64,000 bases of DNA from Serratia marcescens (GCA_015548865.1 JADMXW010000016.1:1-64000); one strand, 5' to 3'; counted from the stretch's first letter, positions 24,732-33,928 are shown. Notes: a model not told the origin generated them from the letters alone. Numbers and translations are program-made.

Positions 24732-26076
24732 GATTCTTCCTCAGCACCCGTTCAGCAAGTTCATCTGCAAGCACAGCGCACAGCCCGGTATAAGCAGCCG
24801 GATCGAGCAATTCAGCAATTTCTTGCACAGTAAAATTGTTCGCTATCACTGGGTCATTGCTTAACACCTTGCTGTATTCGAGATGTTCATGGGTACTGCG
24901 CATTGCCATGTTATAAACCAGTTCGTGCGCCGGATCTTTGCCCAGTTTATCCACCAGTTTCATCATGATTTTTTCGCTGTTGATTAGCCCGTGCGTTAAC
25001 ATCACGTTGTCATGCATCCGTTCAGTATTAATCACCAGCGTTCGTGTCAATTCCTCTCCGCGTAGGATAATTTCCGCCATTAATTCAATACTTTCTTGTA
25101 AACTGGCATCAAAAATAAAGTAGGCCGAGCTGTCTGCTTCAAAGGGGCGTGGACAAACATACAAGGTTGCTGTCAGTACCGAATATAATTTTTGTGCATT
25201 GGCAATAATCCCTTTCGCCAGCTTAGGATTTACCTTCTGTGGCATTGTGCTACTGCCCACAGTGCCTTTGGCAAACGCTTCAGACACTTCGCCAAATTCT
25301 TCACTTGACGTTTGGTAGACCTCTTCTGCAATTTTATGCAACGTCGTTGCCAATAGGCAGAGGTTGCTGATGTACTCAGCGCGGAACACACGGGCATTGC
25401 GTGATGGCACCAGCATCGAATGCATGCCAAGTTGTTCAGCCACCAGATCCTGCACCGCTCTGCCCGGCTCGCCGGTAGCATGGAAAGCACCTACCGCTCC
25501 GCCCATCATCACAGTAAAGACCCTCTTTTCCGCCTCTTGCATGCGATCGACTGCGGACAGCAATTCATAAATCCACACAGAGACCTTATACCCATAGGTG
25601 ATCGGTAAAGCATGTTTTCCATGTGTACGCCCCGCCATCAGGGTGTTTTTATGCACTTTTGCCAGGTTAGCCAAATTCACCAATGTGGCATCCACAAACG
25701 TCATCAGCTTCTGGTGGAATTTTTTTACGATAAACAAATGTGCCGTCTGCTGAATATTCTGTGTTGTCACCCCATAGTGCACATACTTGCCACTTTCAGC
25801 ATCACACGCTTTAACCAGCACCTTAATAACAGGTACAAATCCATGGCCAATTTGGCGCATCAGTCGATCAATCTCGGCGAGATCAATTCGCTCCAGTTGG
25901 CAGTTAGCCGCAATATTTTCTGCCGCTGCAGCAGGGATCATCCCCACCTTCGCTTGCGCCAGCGCCAATGCAGCCTCCACATCTAGCCACGACTGGACCC
26001 TGGCTTCATGCGTGAACAGATCCTTCATTCCCTGGTGGTCAATTGTTTTACTTTTAGAATCATAAAGCGCGCGCAT
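24724..26076 (-). CDS. Fumarase/adenylosuccinate-lyase superfamily enzyme
   Basis: This ~450-residue lyase has the superfamily signature GSSTMPQKVNP (residues about 274-285 from ATG 26076). It also has the substrate-binding blocks YGVTTQNIQQT and GRTHGKHALP. ATG 26076 lies 11 bp after the PTS stop with a good AGGGGA; the upstream TTG is unlikely. Superfamily members eliminate fumarate from succinyl-N or succinyl-O compounds, or cycloisomerise muconates. It resembles the PurB/3-carboxymuconate branch but is not the housekeeping PurB, given its operon with a PTS permease and a deacetylase. It may release fumarate from an imported N-succinyl-type amino sugar; this is inference. Confidence 0.8.
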   Translation of the reverse strand: MRALYDSKSKTIDHQGMKDLFTHEARVQSWLDVEAALALAQAKVGMIPAAAAENIAANCQLERIDLAEIDRLMRQIGHGFVPVIKVLVKACDAESGKYVHYGVTTQNIQQTAHLFIVKKFHQKLMTFVDATLVNLANLAKVHKNTLMAGRTHGKHALPITYGYKVSVWIYELLSAVDRMQEAEKRVFTVMMGGAVGAFHATGEPGRAVQDLVAEQLGMHSMLVPSRNARVFRAEYISNLCLLATTLHKIAEEVYQTSSEEFGEVSEAFAKGTVGSSTMPQKVNPKLAKGIIANAQKLYSVLTATLYVCPRPFEADSSAYFIFDASLQESIELMAEIILRGEELTRTLVINTERMHDNVMLTHGLINSEKIMMKLVDKLGKDPAHELVYNMAMRSTHEHLEYSKVLSNDPVIANNFTVQEIAELLDPAAYTGLCAVLADELAERVLRKNHE

Positions 26077-26087
26077 ACGTCTTCCCC

Positions 26088-27653
26088 TCAACGTTGTGTG
26101 ATGCCAGCGAGATGATCATCGACTGCATTACGGACAAATTCGACATGCGGCCCGAACACAACGTGAATGTGATTACTGGAAGGAATAAACGTGCCCAATG
26201 AGCCCGCTTCTTTCAGCAATTCCATGTTCATCAATTTCTGATCGCCCAGATCGATGCGCAGTCGCGACACACAGTTTTCAACGCGTTTGATATTTTGCTT
26301 ACCGCCCAATCCCTGGATCACGAGTTCGGCGACCTTGTCGTACTCTTTGTTATTCAGCAACGCACTGTCGGCTGTTTCATTCTCACGACCTGGCGTTTTG
26401 ATATCAAATTTTCCAATCGCGTAGCGAAAGACGCCATAGAACACAATGAAGTTAACTGCACCCAACAAAATAAGGTTTACCCACTGGGTGTTTTCATACA
26501 TTAGCCCAAAGATGCCGAAATCAAAGATAGTGCCGCGTATATATCCAATAGACACCTCAAGCATTTGCAGCGGAATAGTCAGCAGGCCACACAATATTGC
26601 GTAGATAATGAACAGTTTTGGTGCGATAAACAGGAAGGAAAACTCAAGTGGTTCAGTGATATTGCCCAGAAATGCCGTGAGCACAACCGTCAGGATCATT
26701 CCCTTGGCAAATTTTTTGTTTTTAAAGTAGGCCATGTGATACATCGCCAGGCCAATGGCTGGAACACGGAATAGCGTGGTCAGCATCTGTGAGGATGCAA
26801 GGTAGCTGCACAAGGTCGGCATGAATTCATTCCATGCAGGGTGGTTCGGTCCCAGTTCAAACAAGATCTTGTTCATGGCGGGCAAGATGCCAACATACGT
26901 TTGACCATCAATCAAATAAGTGCCGCCGGCTTCAGTAAAACGCACTGTCGAACTCAACACATGGTGCAGGCCAAATGGAATCAATAAACGGTTTAATGTC
27001 ATGTAGATCCCGGCACCGATATCAGGCGCCATCATCACCGTTGAGATGCTTCTCATTCCATAGGTAAAGACATCCCAGATAAAGGGAATAATCAGCCCTA
27101 CTGGGATAGTGAAGGCGATAGAGAGGATCGCAACCGATTTCTTGCCGCTAAAAAAAGCAAATGCCAAGGGAAGCTGTAAGCGATAAAACCGATCTGTGAC
27201 TTTCGCGGCCAATAAACCTGCAATAATACCACCCAACGCTTCAATTTTTAGCGTGTGTATGCCAAGTACCATCCCTTGCCCGACAAATGCCATATTTTCT
27301 GTGACCAACTGTCCCATCAATTTCAGATGCACATGCATTGATATCAATAATGTTAAATAAGCAATCACAGACGAGAAAACAGCAATGCCTTTTTCTTTTT
27401 TCGACATTCCATAAGCGACCCCCATGGCAAACAGCAGCGGAATGTTCTGGAAAACCACGCTGCTGATTAGGCCGACGGAAGACAGAATCATCTTGCAATA
27501 AGCATTCCCCAAAAAGGGGAGCTTATCGATCATATATGCTTGCCCCAGCGCGCTGCATATCCCCATCAACATCCCTACCGGAGCTAAAACAGCGATAGGC
27601 AATAATAGGGAGCGCCCGAACGTTTGTATTTCGTTTTTAAAGTTGGAGTTCAT
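26088..27653 (-). CDS. PTS permease EIIC-EIIB, glucose/N-acetylglucosamine class
   Basis: The 521-residue membrane permease has an N-terminal EIIC domain (LLLPIAVLAPVGMLMGICSA at about 16-35; FLGNITEPLEFSFLFIAPKL as the substrate-loop signature). A C-terminal EIIB domain carries the phosphorylation site CVSRLR (Cys461). No EIIA domain is present, so it probably borrows Crr, as MalX and similar permeases do. The substrate would be delivered phosphorylated, matching a following NagA-type enzyme. It is the first gene of a three-gene operon with lyase and deacetylase. A CRP-like site and a pair of inverted GTATTTGGC boxes lie upstream. Confidence 0.88.
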   Translation of the reverse strand: MNSNFKNEIQTFGRSLLLPIAVLAPVGMLMGICSALGQAYMIDKLPFLGNAYCKMILSSVGLISSVVFQNIPLLFAMGVAYGMSKKEKGIAVFSSVIAYLTLLISMHVHLKLMGQLVTENMAFVGQGMVLGIHTLKIEALGGIIAGLLAAKVTDRFYRLQLPLAFAFFSGKKSVAILSIAFTIPVGLIIPFIWDVFTYGMRSISTVMMAPDIGAGIYMTLNRLLIPFGLHHVLSSTVRFTEAGGTYLIDGQTYVGILPAMNKILFELGPNHPAWNEFMPTLCSYLASSQMLTTLFRVPAIGLAMYHMAYFKNKKFAKGMILTVVLTAFLGNITEPLEFSFLFIAPKLFIIYAILCGLLTIPLQMLEVSIGYIRGTIFDFGIFGLMYENTQWVNLILLGAVNFIVFYGVFRYAIGKFDIKTPGRENETADSALLNNKEYDKVAELVIQGLGGKQNIKRVENCVSRLRIDLGDQKLMNMELLKEAGSLGTFIPSSNHIHVVFGPHVEFVRNAVDDHLAGITQR

Positions 27654-27668
27654 AATATGGTCCCTGGT

Positions 27669-27723
27669 GTATTTGGCATAACCATAAAACTACGCTAACA
27701 CGTTCACCATCAAGGCCAAATAC
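27669..27723. promoter_or_regulatory. Inverted repeat upstream of the PTS operon
   Basis: GTATTTGGC (27669-27677) and GCCAAATAC (27715-27723) are perfect 9-bp reverse complements 37 bp apart, between the PTS start codon and a CRP-like site. They are candidates for the operator of the PRD regulator or, less likely, stems of a leader RNA. Confidence 0.5.
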
Positions 27724-27760
27724 TGACTCATTCAAGGCTCATTTTTTGTCCGTAATAAAC

Positions 27761-27776
27761 TATGATTAGGCTCACA
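27761..27776. promoter_or_regulatory. CRP-like site of the PTS operon
   Basis: TATGA-TTAGGC-TCACA matches the TGTGA-N6-TCACA consensus at nine of ten positions and lies about 110 bp upstream of the PTS ATG. This fits carbon-catabolite control of a sugar operon. Confidence 0.6.
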
Positions 27777-27859
27777 TTTCTGATATTAGGTTTTTATAGA
27801 TAGGGGAGAATATTCAGGGAGAAAAACACTTGGTTTGACTTACTCGCATCGCGCGGCAT

Positions 27860-27896
27860 AAAAAAGCAGACGCCAAAATCGACATCTGCTTTTTTA
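27860..27896 (-). terminator. Terminator of the YjfB-like gene
   Basis: AAAAAGCAGA and TCTGCTTTTT flank a short centre. Read on the minus strand the stem ends in a T run, about 45 bp after the yjfB-like stop. The A/T flanks make it usable in both directions. Confidence 0.75.
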
Positions 27897-27941
27897 AGGT
27901 TATAGAAGTAGTGATCCAATCACATCTTCCACATCACAGCC

Positions 27942-28130
27942 TCATGCTGTCGTATTGATGTTACGACCTATCGCTGGGTTAGTGGGCAATTGAGGAATCG
28001 ACTCAATCAAACCCAGTGCCGCTGAAGCTTGATTATCCAACGCTTTCTTGAACACGAGTGTACTGGCTTCATTACGTGTTTGCATGTCATTGAGGCTGGT
28101 AGCCAGCGCTGCAATCTGCGAAACATCCAT
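27942..28130 (-). CDS. YjfB-family small protein (putative motility protein)
   Basis: The 62-residue product MDVSQIAALATSLNDMQTRN...VFKKALDNQASAALGLIESI ends in the characteristic NPAIGRNINTTA. This pattern defines the YjfB_motility family, small proteins often linked to flagellar or surface genes and of unproven role. It is a lone gene with its own terminator, lying between the PTS operon and the fimbrial regulators. Confidence 0.75.
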   Translation of the reverse strand: MDVSQIAALATSLNDMQTRNEASTLVFKKALDNQASAALGLIESIPQLPTNPAIGRNINTTA

Positions 28131-28350
28131 AATATTCTCCTGAAAAATGAAGTAATTACTCTCGGAGATAACAACAGCCTTTTGCCTTATCGAACCGCGT
28201 AGACTGCCAGAATTATTATCGGAGTACTGCGGGTAAAGTTTATCATTTTTACTTTTCTATACGTTGCAGCAACCGATTTATCCCTACCGTCATCAGCGGA
28301 TTCACAACCAACATACGCGTGCAGCGTCGGGTGCAGAACGCGGGTGCTGG

Positions 28351-28824
28351 TTAACGTTGCTGGCAGGCTACCTTAGAATGCACTGAGCTGATTAAGTAAA
28401 CGTCCTTCATCAACATCTCAAATTTGATAACATCATTTTCTCCCACCAGAGGAATGGTATCATCAGGCGCGTTGTCATTGATGTTCTTATCTACAGAGAA
28501 ATTACGTATTTTTAGAAGGTTACCGTTCCATTGCGGGTCAAAGCTAAGGGTTCGACGGAGTGTTTTAACCACATTATCGCTCCCCACATAAACGCCGCTA
28601 ATGAGCACCAAAGCGCGCTCTTTATCATTCAGATAGACATAAACATCATAATCTTTACGCACCTGCTCTCCTTTTTCAACGCCAACTGACTTCACCTTTC
28701 CCTGACAAACTAAAGGGTTAGGGATTTTCTTTTCAAAAAAAAGAAAGGCAGCACAAACTAAAGAGGAAAAAACCAGAATGCCGGTGAAAAGAGCTATTTT
28801 TTTTCTAATTTTAATAATTAACAT
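28351..28824 (-). CDS. FidL-like membrane protein
   Basis: The 157-residue protein has a short basic N-terminus, one membrane helix (residues about 9-29, IALFTGILVFSSLVCAAFLF) and a periplasmic domain with two cysteines (LVCQGK and KVACQQR). Its start overlaps the end of the ToxR-like regulator by 14 bp. In Salmonella (MarT-FidL) and Yersinia (PsaE-PsaF) small single-span proteins of this kind accompany a membrane-bound ToxR-like activator. The role here, stabilising or gating the regulator, is inferred from that context. Confidence 0.65.
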   Translation of the reverse strand: MLIIKIRKKIALFTGILVFSSLVCAAFLFFEKKIPNPLVCQGKVKSVGVEKGEQVRKDYDVYVYLNDKERALVLISGVYVGSDNVVKTLRRTLSFDPQWNGNLLKIRNFSVDKNINDNAPDDTIPLVGENDVIKFEMLMKDVYLISSVHSKVACQQR

Positions 28825-29581
28825 AGGTCACACACTCTTTCCTATCTTTCTTGCAGGTAATAATGATTTCATGCTTTTTATCCAAAGCGTGAGGAATGAC
28901 AATTTTTTTCGATAGATAAAACAGCACATTGCTGGAGCATAAATTCTCAACGGTGCTAGCAGAAAGCATGTCGTCTTCATCGCTCAAATGATCATAGAGA
29001 TAGTACATATCGCATTTCCCATTCCCATCCATCTTCATAGTGCTTCGGGCAGGAAAATAGCCTTCCTTTTCTACGATCATTTTGAAACTCGCCAGGAATA
29101 GCAGCGTCATAATGAACACGCTTAGCCCCCATCCCCAAAAATACCGATTCCTTTTTTCATACCGTGCAGGAGGAGGTTGTGGCATTGCTGTCGAACGCGC
29201 TGACTCATCTGCCGCGGATATCTCTATCACTTCGTTCTCTTTTTTATTACTTTCAATGACATCAACATCATCAATATTAAAAATAATCCCAGACTTTGGC
29301 ACAGTGACAATCGCATCATCAAGATCAAACTCACGAAGAACTTTTCTTAACAAAGAGACGTAATTATTCAAATTATTAATCGAAGGTGAAAGTGCGTGTT
29401 TCTCTAATGCCTCACGCATCAACAACTCACGACTCAGCAAGGTGCCGGGATTCGTTATCAATGTCTCAAACAATCTGGAAACCGGAATACTCAGCGAGAC
29501 GGCTTCGTTTTCTCGAGCTTGCCATGCCAGCGTTCTGTCATCCGAGTCAAATATAATTAATTGATTAATAAAATAGATCAT
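28811..29581 (-). CDS. Membrane-anchored ToxR/CadC-type regulator (MarT-like)
   Basis: The 256-residue protein has an N-terminal OmpR-type winged helix (about 1-105; LSRELLMREALEKHALSPSI, then NNYVSLLRKVL and VPKSGIIF), a linker, one membrane helix (148-168) and a periplasmic domain with four cysteines. Proteins of this kind activate genes from the membrane. It is divergent from the fimbrial operon across about 610 bp of AT-rich DNA and is paired with a FidL-like gene. It is therefore the likely activator of these fimbriae, as PsaE is for Psa fimbriae and MarT for MisL. Confidence 0.8.
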   Translation of the reverse strand: MIYFINQLIIFDSDDRTLAWQARENEAVSLSIPVSRLFETLITNPGTLLSRELLMREALEKHALSPSINNLNNYVSLLRKVLREFDLDDAIVTVPKSGIIFNIDDVDVIESNKKENEVIEISAADESARSTAMPQPPPARYEKRNRYFWGWGLSVFIMTLLFLASFKMIVEKEGYFPARSTMKMDGNGKCDMYYLYDHLSDEDDMLSASTVENLCSSNVLFYLSKKIVIPHALDKKHEIIITCKKDRKECVTYVNY

Positions 29582-30192
29582 GACAATCCTCTTTCTGAAA
29601 TGGCATTGCCATCATCAGGTAATTCGGCTGTATAAATACATCTTTTTAGTATTATATAATGCAATAGAAGACAAGCATTTTGCTTGTCTTCTCAAGGTTG
29701 AAATTATTACTTCTATTTCCCATTAAACGGAAATTTAAATTCGGCACAAGTAGCAGAGGAAATTCTATTTTTATAGGATATTGAGCTACATCATTGTTGT
29801 CAAAGATTATTTAGTCGACTGGCAGGGATCATACCCTAATCATGTAAAATTTTCTAATCACAATGAACAAAATGATAATTCTTTAATTAGTTTTACATAC
29901 ATCGCCCTATAGAAGTCATTTACCCCTTTTACCCTGCAAGAAATCAGCGATATAAAATCACACAAAACCAGGACAAAAACGAATAAATCAGAATAAAAAT
30001 CTAAATAAATTTATATAATCAGAGCATTATCTATATTTAACTAAAATAGTTATTATGTTGTACTTAGTAAAGAACTCACCCTATCATTTCAATCGTCATT
30101 TAAGCTTTGCTGTAAAAAACGGTTTTCCTCACAACTAAATTAGTACTGTGTTTGTTAAACCAGAACATATTAACAAGGTATGGAAATAACTT
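29582..30192. promoter_or_regulatory. Divergent regulatory region of regulator and fimbriae
   Basis: This 611-bp AT-rich stretch has no gene. A perfect 12-bp hairpin AGAAGACAAGCA-TTT-TGCTTGTCTTCT lies at 29666-29692. No T run follows on either strand, so it could be an operator or RNA element. No pair of inverted repeats flanking a promoter (a fim-type switch) was found by eye. H-NS silencing is plausible given the composition. Confidence 0.5.
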
Positions 30193-30741
30193 ATGAAATT
30201 AACTAAAGTTGCACTGGCATCAGCCATCGCGATGACCTTTATTCTTAGTGCTAATGCTGCCGATACACATAATGGCACAGTGACATTTAATGGAAAAATT
30301 ATTGATACTCCGTGCTCTGTAGACCAGGAAGATTTACAGCAAACCGTTGAATTTGGAGAAATCAGTAAAGCCGTTCTGGAGAATGGTGGCACATCTGACA
30401 TTAAATCATTTGATATCGCATTAAAAGATTGCAGCCTTGAAACAGCCACAACGGCAAAAATCGTTTTTAATGGCGGTACGGCTGCAGGTACCAACAGTGA
30501 ATTACTGGCATTGAACGGCGCTGCTTCTGGTGCAGGTATTGTTGTTAAGTATTCTGGAAGCAAGATCAAGTTTGATGGTACTACCCCAGCAGTCGATGCA
30601 TCCCCGCTGTCAAACGGTGATAACACTTTCTCCTTCTCTACTTACGTAGAGAAGCTTCCTACACCGCAATCAGGTACTGCTGTTGAAATCACTACCGGTG
30701 AATTTACCAGCACTGCAAACTTTGTTGTGTCTTATCAGTAA
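30193..30741 (+). CDS. Major fimbrial subunit
   Basis: The 182-residue pilin has a signal peptide (MKLTKVALASAIAMTFILSA-NAA) followed by the FimA-type fold. Two cysteines (TPCSVD and KDCSLE) form the disulfide, the donor strand follows the signal (NGTVTFNGKIIDTPC), and the C-terminus ends in the penultimate Tyr (FVVSYQ) recognised by the chaperone. As the first gene of the cluster with the most FimA-like sequence, it is probably the main shaft subunit. It is preceded by AAGGT and a long AT-rich regulatory region. Confidence 0.9.
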   Translation: MKLTKVALASAIAMTFILSANAADTHNGTVTFNGKIIDTPCSVDQEDLQQTVEFGEISKAVLENGGTSDIKSFDIALKDCSLETATTAKIVFNGGTAAGTNSELLALNGAASGAGIVVKYSGSKIKFDGTTPAVDASPLSNGDNTFSFSTYVEKLPTPQSGTAVEITTGEFTSTANFVVSYQ

Positions 30742-30807
30742 TTACAAGTAATTAGGGAAACAATGGCACGGATGCCGCTTTAAACACTGTCATTGTGGAG
30801 AAATAGA

Positions 30808-31350
30808 ATGAAGAGGTTTTTTTTATACCGTGCAGTTTATCTCATTCTATTTTACATCCCTTTTTATTCTTATGCGAAATGGGATGAGCAAAGAGGTGAT
30901 GTTACTTTTGGGGGAAGTATTACGGAAACCCCCTGTTTTCTCGCTAATGAATCTCTATATCAACGTATTGATTTTGGGCAAATTAGTACCAGCTCACTGA
31001 TCCCTTCATTCTCAGCAAAAAGAATGATAGAAATAAAACTTTTAGGTTGCTCACTCGCTGCAGAAAAAAACATAAATAAAAAAGGAAGCAGTGCAAAAAT
31101 AACTTTCCTCGGCCAACAAAGTCAGCAAAACCCACAATTATGGGCAGTTTCTGGTGAAGCCTCTGGCCTTGCATTACAATTGTTGACAGAGACAAACACC
31201 CCCATTCCTTACGGTAGTGAAGGCAGCGACTTTCAATTAATTGATGGTGATAATACGCTTCGCTTTGCTGTAAAACTGATTGCCAACATGAACCAGATAA
31301 CTGTCGGTGAGTTTTACTCCATTATCAACTTCACAATTTCTTATCACTGA
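30808..31350 (+). CDS. Minor fimbrial subunit
   Basis: ATG 30808 follows GGAGA at a good distance; an upstream TTG is rejected. The 180-residue product has a hydrophobic signal (LYRAVYLILFYIPFYSYA), a donor strand and pilin disulfide cysteines (TPCFLA and LGCSLA), and ends FTISYH with the conserved penultimate Tyr. The order pilin-pilin-usher-chaperone resembles mrp/pap-type operons, where the second pilin terminates or anchors the rod. Its stop overlaps the usher start. Confidence 0.85.
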   Translation: MKRFFLYRAVYLILFYIPFYSYAKWDEQRGDVTFGGSITETPCFLANESLYQRIDFGQISTSSLIPSFSAKRMIEIKLLGCSLAAEKNINKKGSSAKITFLGQQSQQNPQLWAVSGEASGLALQLLTETNTPIPYGSEGSDFQLIDGDNTLRFAVKLIANMNQITVGEFYSIINFTISYH

Positions 31351-33887
31351 TGTTTCGCATGTCTTATCACATTACCGGTCTAACGATTATGTTAAAAGCA
31401 CTGTTCATCATAGAAAAGAAGCGTATTTTATTACGCTTTGGCATTTCTATTTTTTCGTTGAGCATCTCAGCGTTACATGCAACAGAGTTTAACATTAACG
31501 TGTTGGACCTAGACGAACGTCAAAAGGTTGATCTCAGCCACTTTTCTGATCCGGATTATGTCACACCAGGGGAATATTTATTGTCCATCAGGATCAATAC
31601 CCGAGAAATTCAGCAAAGTAAGGTTCAATTTCTGCCTTCGGGGCCAAATAACAACAAACCGACAGCCTGTATCACGCCTGATATCGTTAATAAGTTGGCA
31701 TTAACAAAAGAAGCCAGTAGCAAGATCGTGTTATGGAATAATAATGAATGTGCCGATTTGACCCCCATTCCCGGTGTAAAAATATCTAACCGTATTGGCA
31801 TGGGCGATTTGGACATCACCATTCCTCAGGCCTGGTTACGGTACAGTGACGCCAACTGGACACCGCCTGAACAATGGGATGAGGGCATCAATGGTGCATT
31901 GCTGGATTATAATCTGGTCGGTACAGCGCGGCGTAATACCAATAACAGGGGCTCGGAGCGTTATCTGAGTAGCTATGGTACGGCTGGCTTCAATTTGGGA
32001 GCATGGCGTTACCGTGCTGATTATCGCTATTTCCGGCAGCAATCTCGCACAACTCAACGAGATCAGTTTTCTTGGGATCAATTCTACGCGTATCGTCCGC
32101 TGCCGATGATGTCCGCGGATCTACGTCTGGGTGAAATGTTTTCAGGTAGTAACCTGTTTGATAGCTATCGTTTCACCGGGATTGCATTAGAAAATAACGA
32201 AAACATGTTGCCACCGGCGATGCGTGGCTATGCTCCCGAAATTCGTGGTGTCGCACGCACGAACGCACGCGTCACCGTCACCCAGAATGGACGCGTCATT
32301 CATGAGACGACCGTACCGGCCGGTCCTTTCGCGATCCAAAGTCTTAGAAGCGGTATCAGCGGTACACTGAATGTTGAAGTCACGGAAGAAGATGGTTCGG
32401 TTTCACGTTTTCAAACTGAAGCCGCCAACCTACCCTACCTGACACGTCCTGGCCATGTACAATACAAACTGTCTGCAGGGAGACCGTCGAATAACGATCA
32501 CCATTTCGAGGGGCCGGTATTCTCCTCTGCAGAGGCCTCGTGGGGGCTAAGCAGTTCCTGGTCAGTATACGGCGGTACATTACTTTCAGATAGTTACCAA
32601 TCCTGGGCCGCCGGTGTGGGGAAAAACCTCTATTTACTGGGTGCACTCACTGCGGATATCACACAGTCTCGAGCCTCACTGGAGCAAGCCCCCTCAACGT
32701 TGATGGGACACTCATTTTCTCTGAACTGGTCCAAATTTTTCGACAGCATCGAAAGTCAGGTGAGCTTTGCCGGATACCGTTTTTCCGAAAGAACGTTTAT
32801 GAGTATGCCTCAATTCTTGTCGGCGCTGAATTACGACAGTGCCGCCCTGTACAGTGAAAAAGAGCGCTACAGCATAACGGTATCGAAAAACTTTTCTTCA
32901 GAGAATAGCAATTCGCTGTTGAGTGGCATGTCCACCTACCTGACGTATTCCCACAGTACGTTTTGGAACACCTCAGAACAGGATCGCTATGGTGTTTCGT
33001 TAAATAAATATTTTGATATCGGGCAAATCAAAGGCGTTTCTGCCAACCTGTCCGCTTACAAAACGACGTATAACCAACGTACTGATGACAGTGTTTATTT
33101 GAGTTTCTCAATTCCCTTACGGGACAAGGAACGCGTGAGTTACAGCGCGGGGAGTTTTAACAGTGATGTTAATCAAACGCTGACCTACACAAACAACCGT
33201 GATCCGAACAGTAATTGGAATCTGAGCACACGCTATAACGACGAAGAAAACAGCTACCTTAGCGGAAATTACAACTATCAGGCATCAAACACCGATGCCA
33301 GCATCAGCATGGCTTGGCAGCAAAGTAGCTACACTTTCCTGAGTGGCTCACTGCGTGGCGGGATCACCGCAACTCAGCACGGCGTTGCAGCACATCCGAA
33401 AGGGAATAACGGCGGAACCCGTATTATGGTAGATACGGATGGTCAACCCGATGTGCCTTTTGCGCAAAGCCGTGTCACCACTAATAGTGCTGGGCTGGCC
33501 GTCATCGCCAATACGAGCAGTTATTACGATGTTTCCACACGAATCGATGTGCAAAAGCTGCCAAAAAATATTGAAGCAACCACCAATGTTTTACAGGGCA
33601 CGCTCACCGAAGGTGCTATTGGATATAGAAAATTCACCGTTGTCAGTGGAGCAAAAATTCTCGCCAGTATTACGATGGAAAATGGCAAATCGCCACCTTT
33701 TGCCTCTCGCATAAAAAACAGCAAAGGCCGCGATGTCGCCATGGTATCTGACCACGGTCAGGCCTATATCACTGGCGTCTCTGAGAATGAAACACTCTCT
33801 GTCTTTTGGGAGGGTAAAGCCCAATGTCAGGTCACATTACCGGCCACTCTCAGTTATTTAGATCAATTATTACTGCCCTGTAAATAA
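31350..33887 (+). CDS. Fimbrial outer-membrane usher
   Basis: The 845-residue FimD/PapC-type usher threads chaperone-subunit complexes through the outer membrane. Seen: the N-terminal chaperone-binding domain (FNINVLDLDERQKVDLSHF), a beta-barrel, the plug domain (VARTNARVTVTQNGRVIHET) and the C-terminal domains ending in a cysteine pair (AQCQVTLP and LLLPCK). ATG 31350 overlaps the preceding stop, but ATG 31389 gives a more ordinary signal peptide, so the start is uncertain. All usher domains appear present and unbroken. Confidence 0.92.
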   Translation: MFRMSYHITGLTIMLKALFIIEKKRILLRFGISIFSLSISALHATEFNINVLDLDERQKVDLSHFSDPDYVTPGEYLLSIRINTREIQQSKVQFLPSGPNNNKPTACITPDIVNKLALTKEASSKIVLWNNNECADLTPIPGVKISNRIGMGDLDITIPQAWLRYSDANWTPPEQWDEGINGALLDYNLVGTARRNTNNRGSERYLSSYGTAGFNLGAWRYRADYRYFRQQSRTTQRDQFSWDQFYAYRPLPMMSADLRLGEMFSGSNLFDSYRFTGIALENNENMLPPAMRGYAPEIRGVARTNARVTVTQNGRVIHETTVPAGPFAIQSLRSGISGTLNVEVTEEDGSVSRFQTEAANLPYLTRPGHVQYKLSAGRPSNNDHHFEGPVFSSAEASWGLSSSWSVYGGTLLSDSYQSWAAGVGKNLYLLGALTADITQSRASLEQAPSTLMGHSFSLNWSKFFDSIESQVSFAGYRFSERTFMSMPQFLSALNYDSAALYSEKERYSITVSKNFSSENSNSLLSGMSTYLTYSHSTFWNTSEQDRYGVSLNKYFDIGQIKGVSANLSAYKTTYNQRTDDSVYLSFSIPLRDKERVSYSAGSFNSDVNQTLTYTNNRDPNSNWNLSTRYNDEENSYLSGNYNYQASNTDASISMAWQQSSYTFLSGSLRGGITATQHGVAAHPKGNNGGTRIMVDTDGQPDVPFAQSRVTTNSAGLAVIANTSSYYDVSTRIDVQKLPKNIEATTNVLQGTLTEGAIGYRKFTVVSGAKILASITMENGKSPPFASRIKNSKGRDVAMVSDHGQAYITGVSENETLSVFWEGKAQCQVTLPATLSYLDQLLLPCK

Positions 33888-33928
33888 AACAGGCACAGCT
33901 ATTCGTTTGCGTTTTTTGGAGAATAAAC

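Noticed and set aside
29582..30192. A fim-type invertible promoter switch upstream of the fimbrial operon
   Set aside because: No matching pair of inverted repeats flanking a promoter, and no FimB/FimE-type recombinase nearby, was found.
30135..30626. Minus-strand 163-codon frame antisense to the major pilin
   Set aside because: It is a shadow of a well-supported fimbrial gene with codon bias against it.
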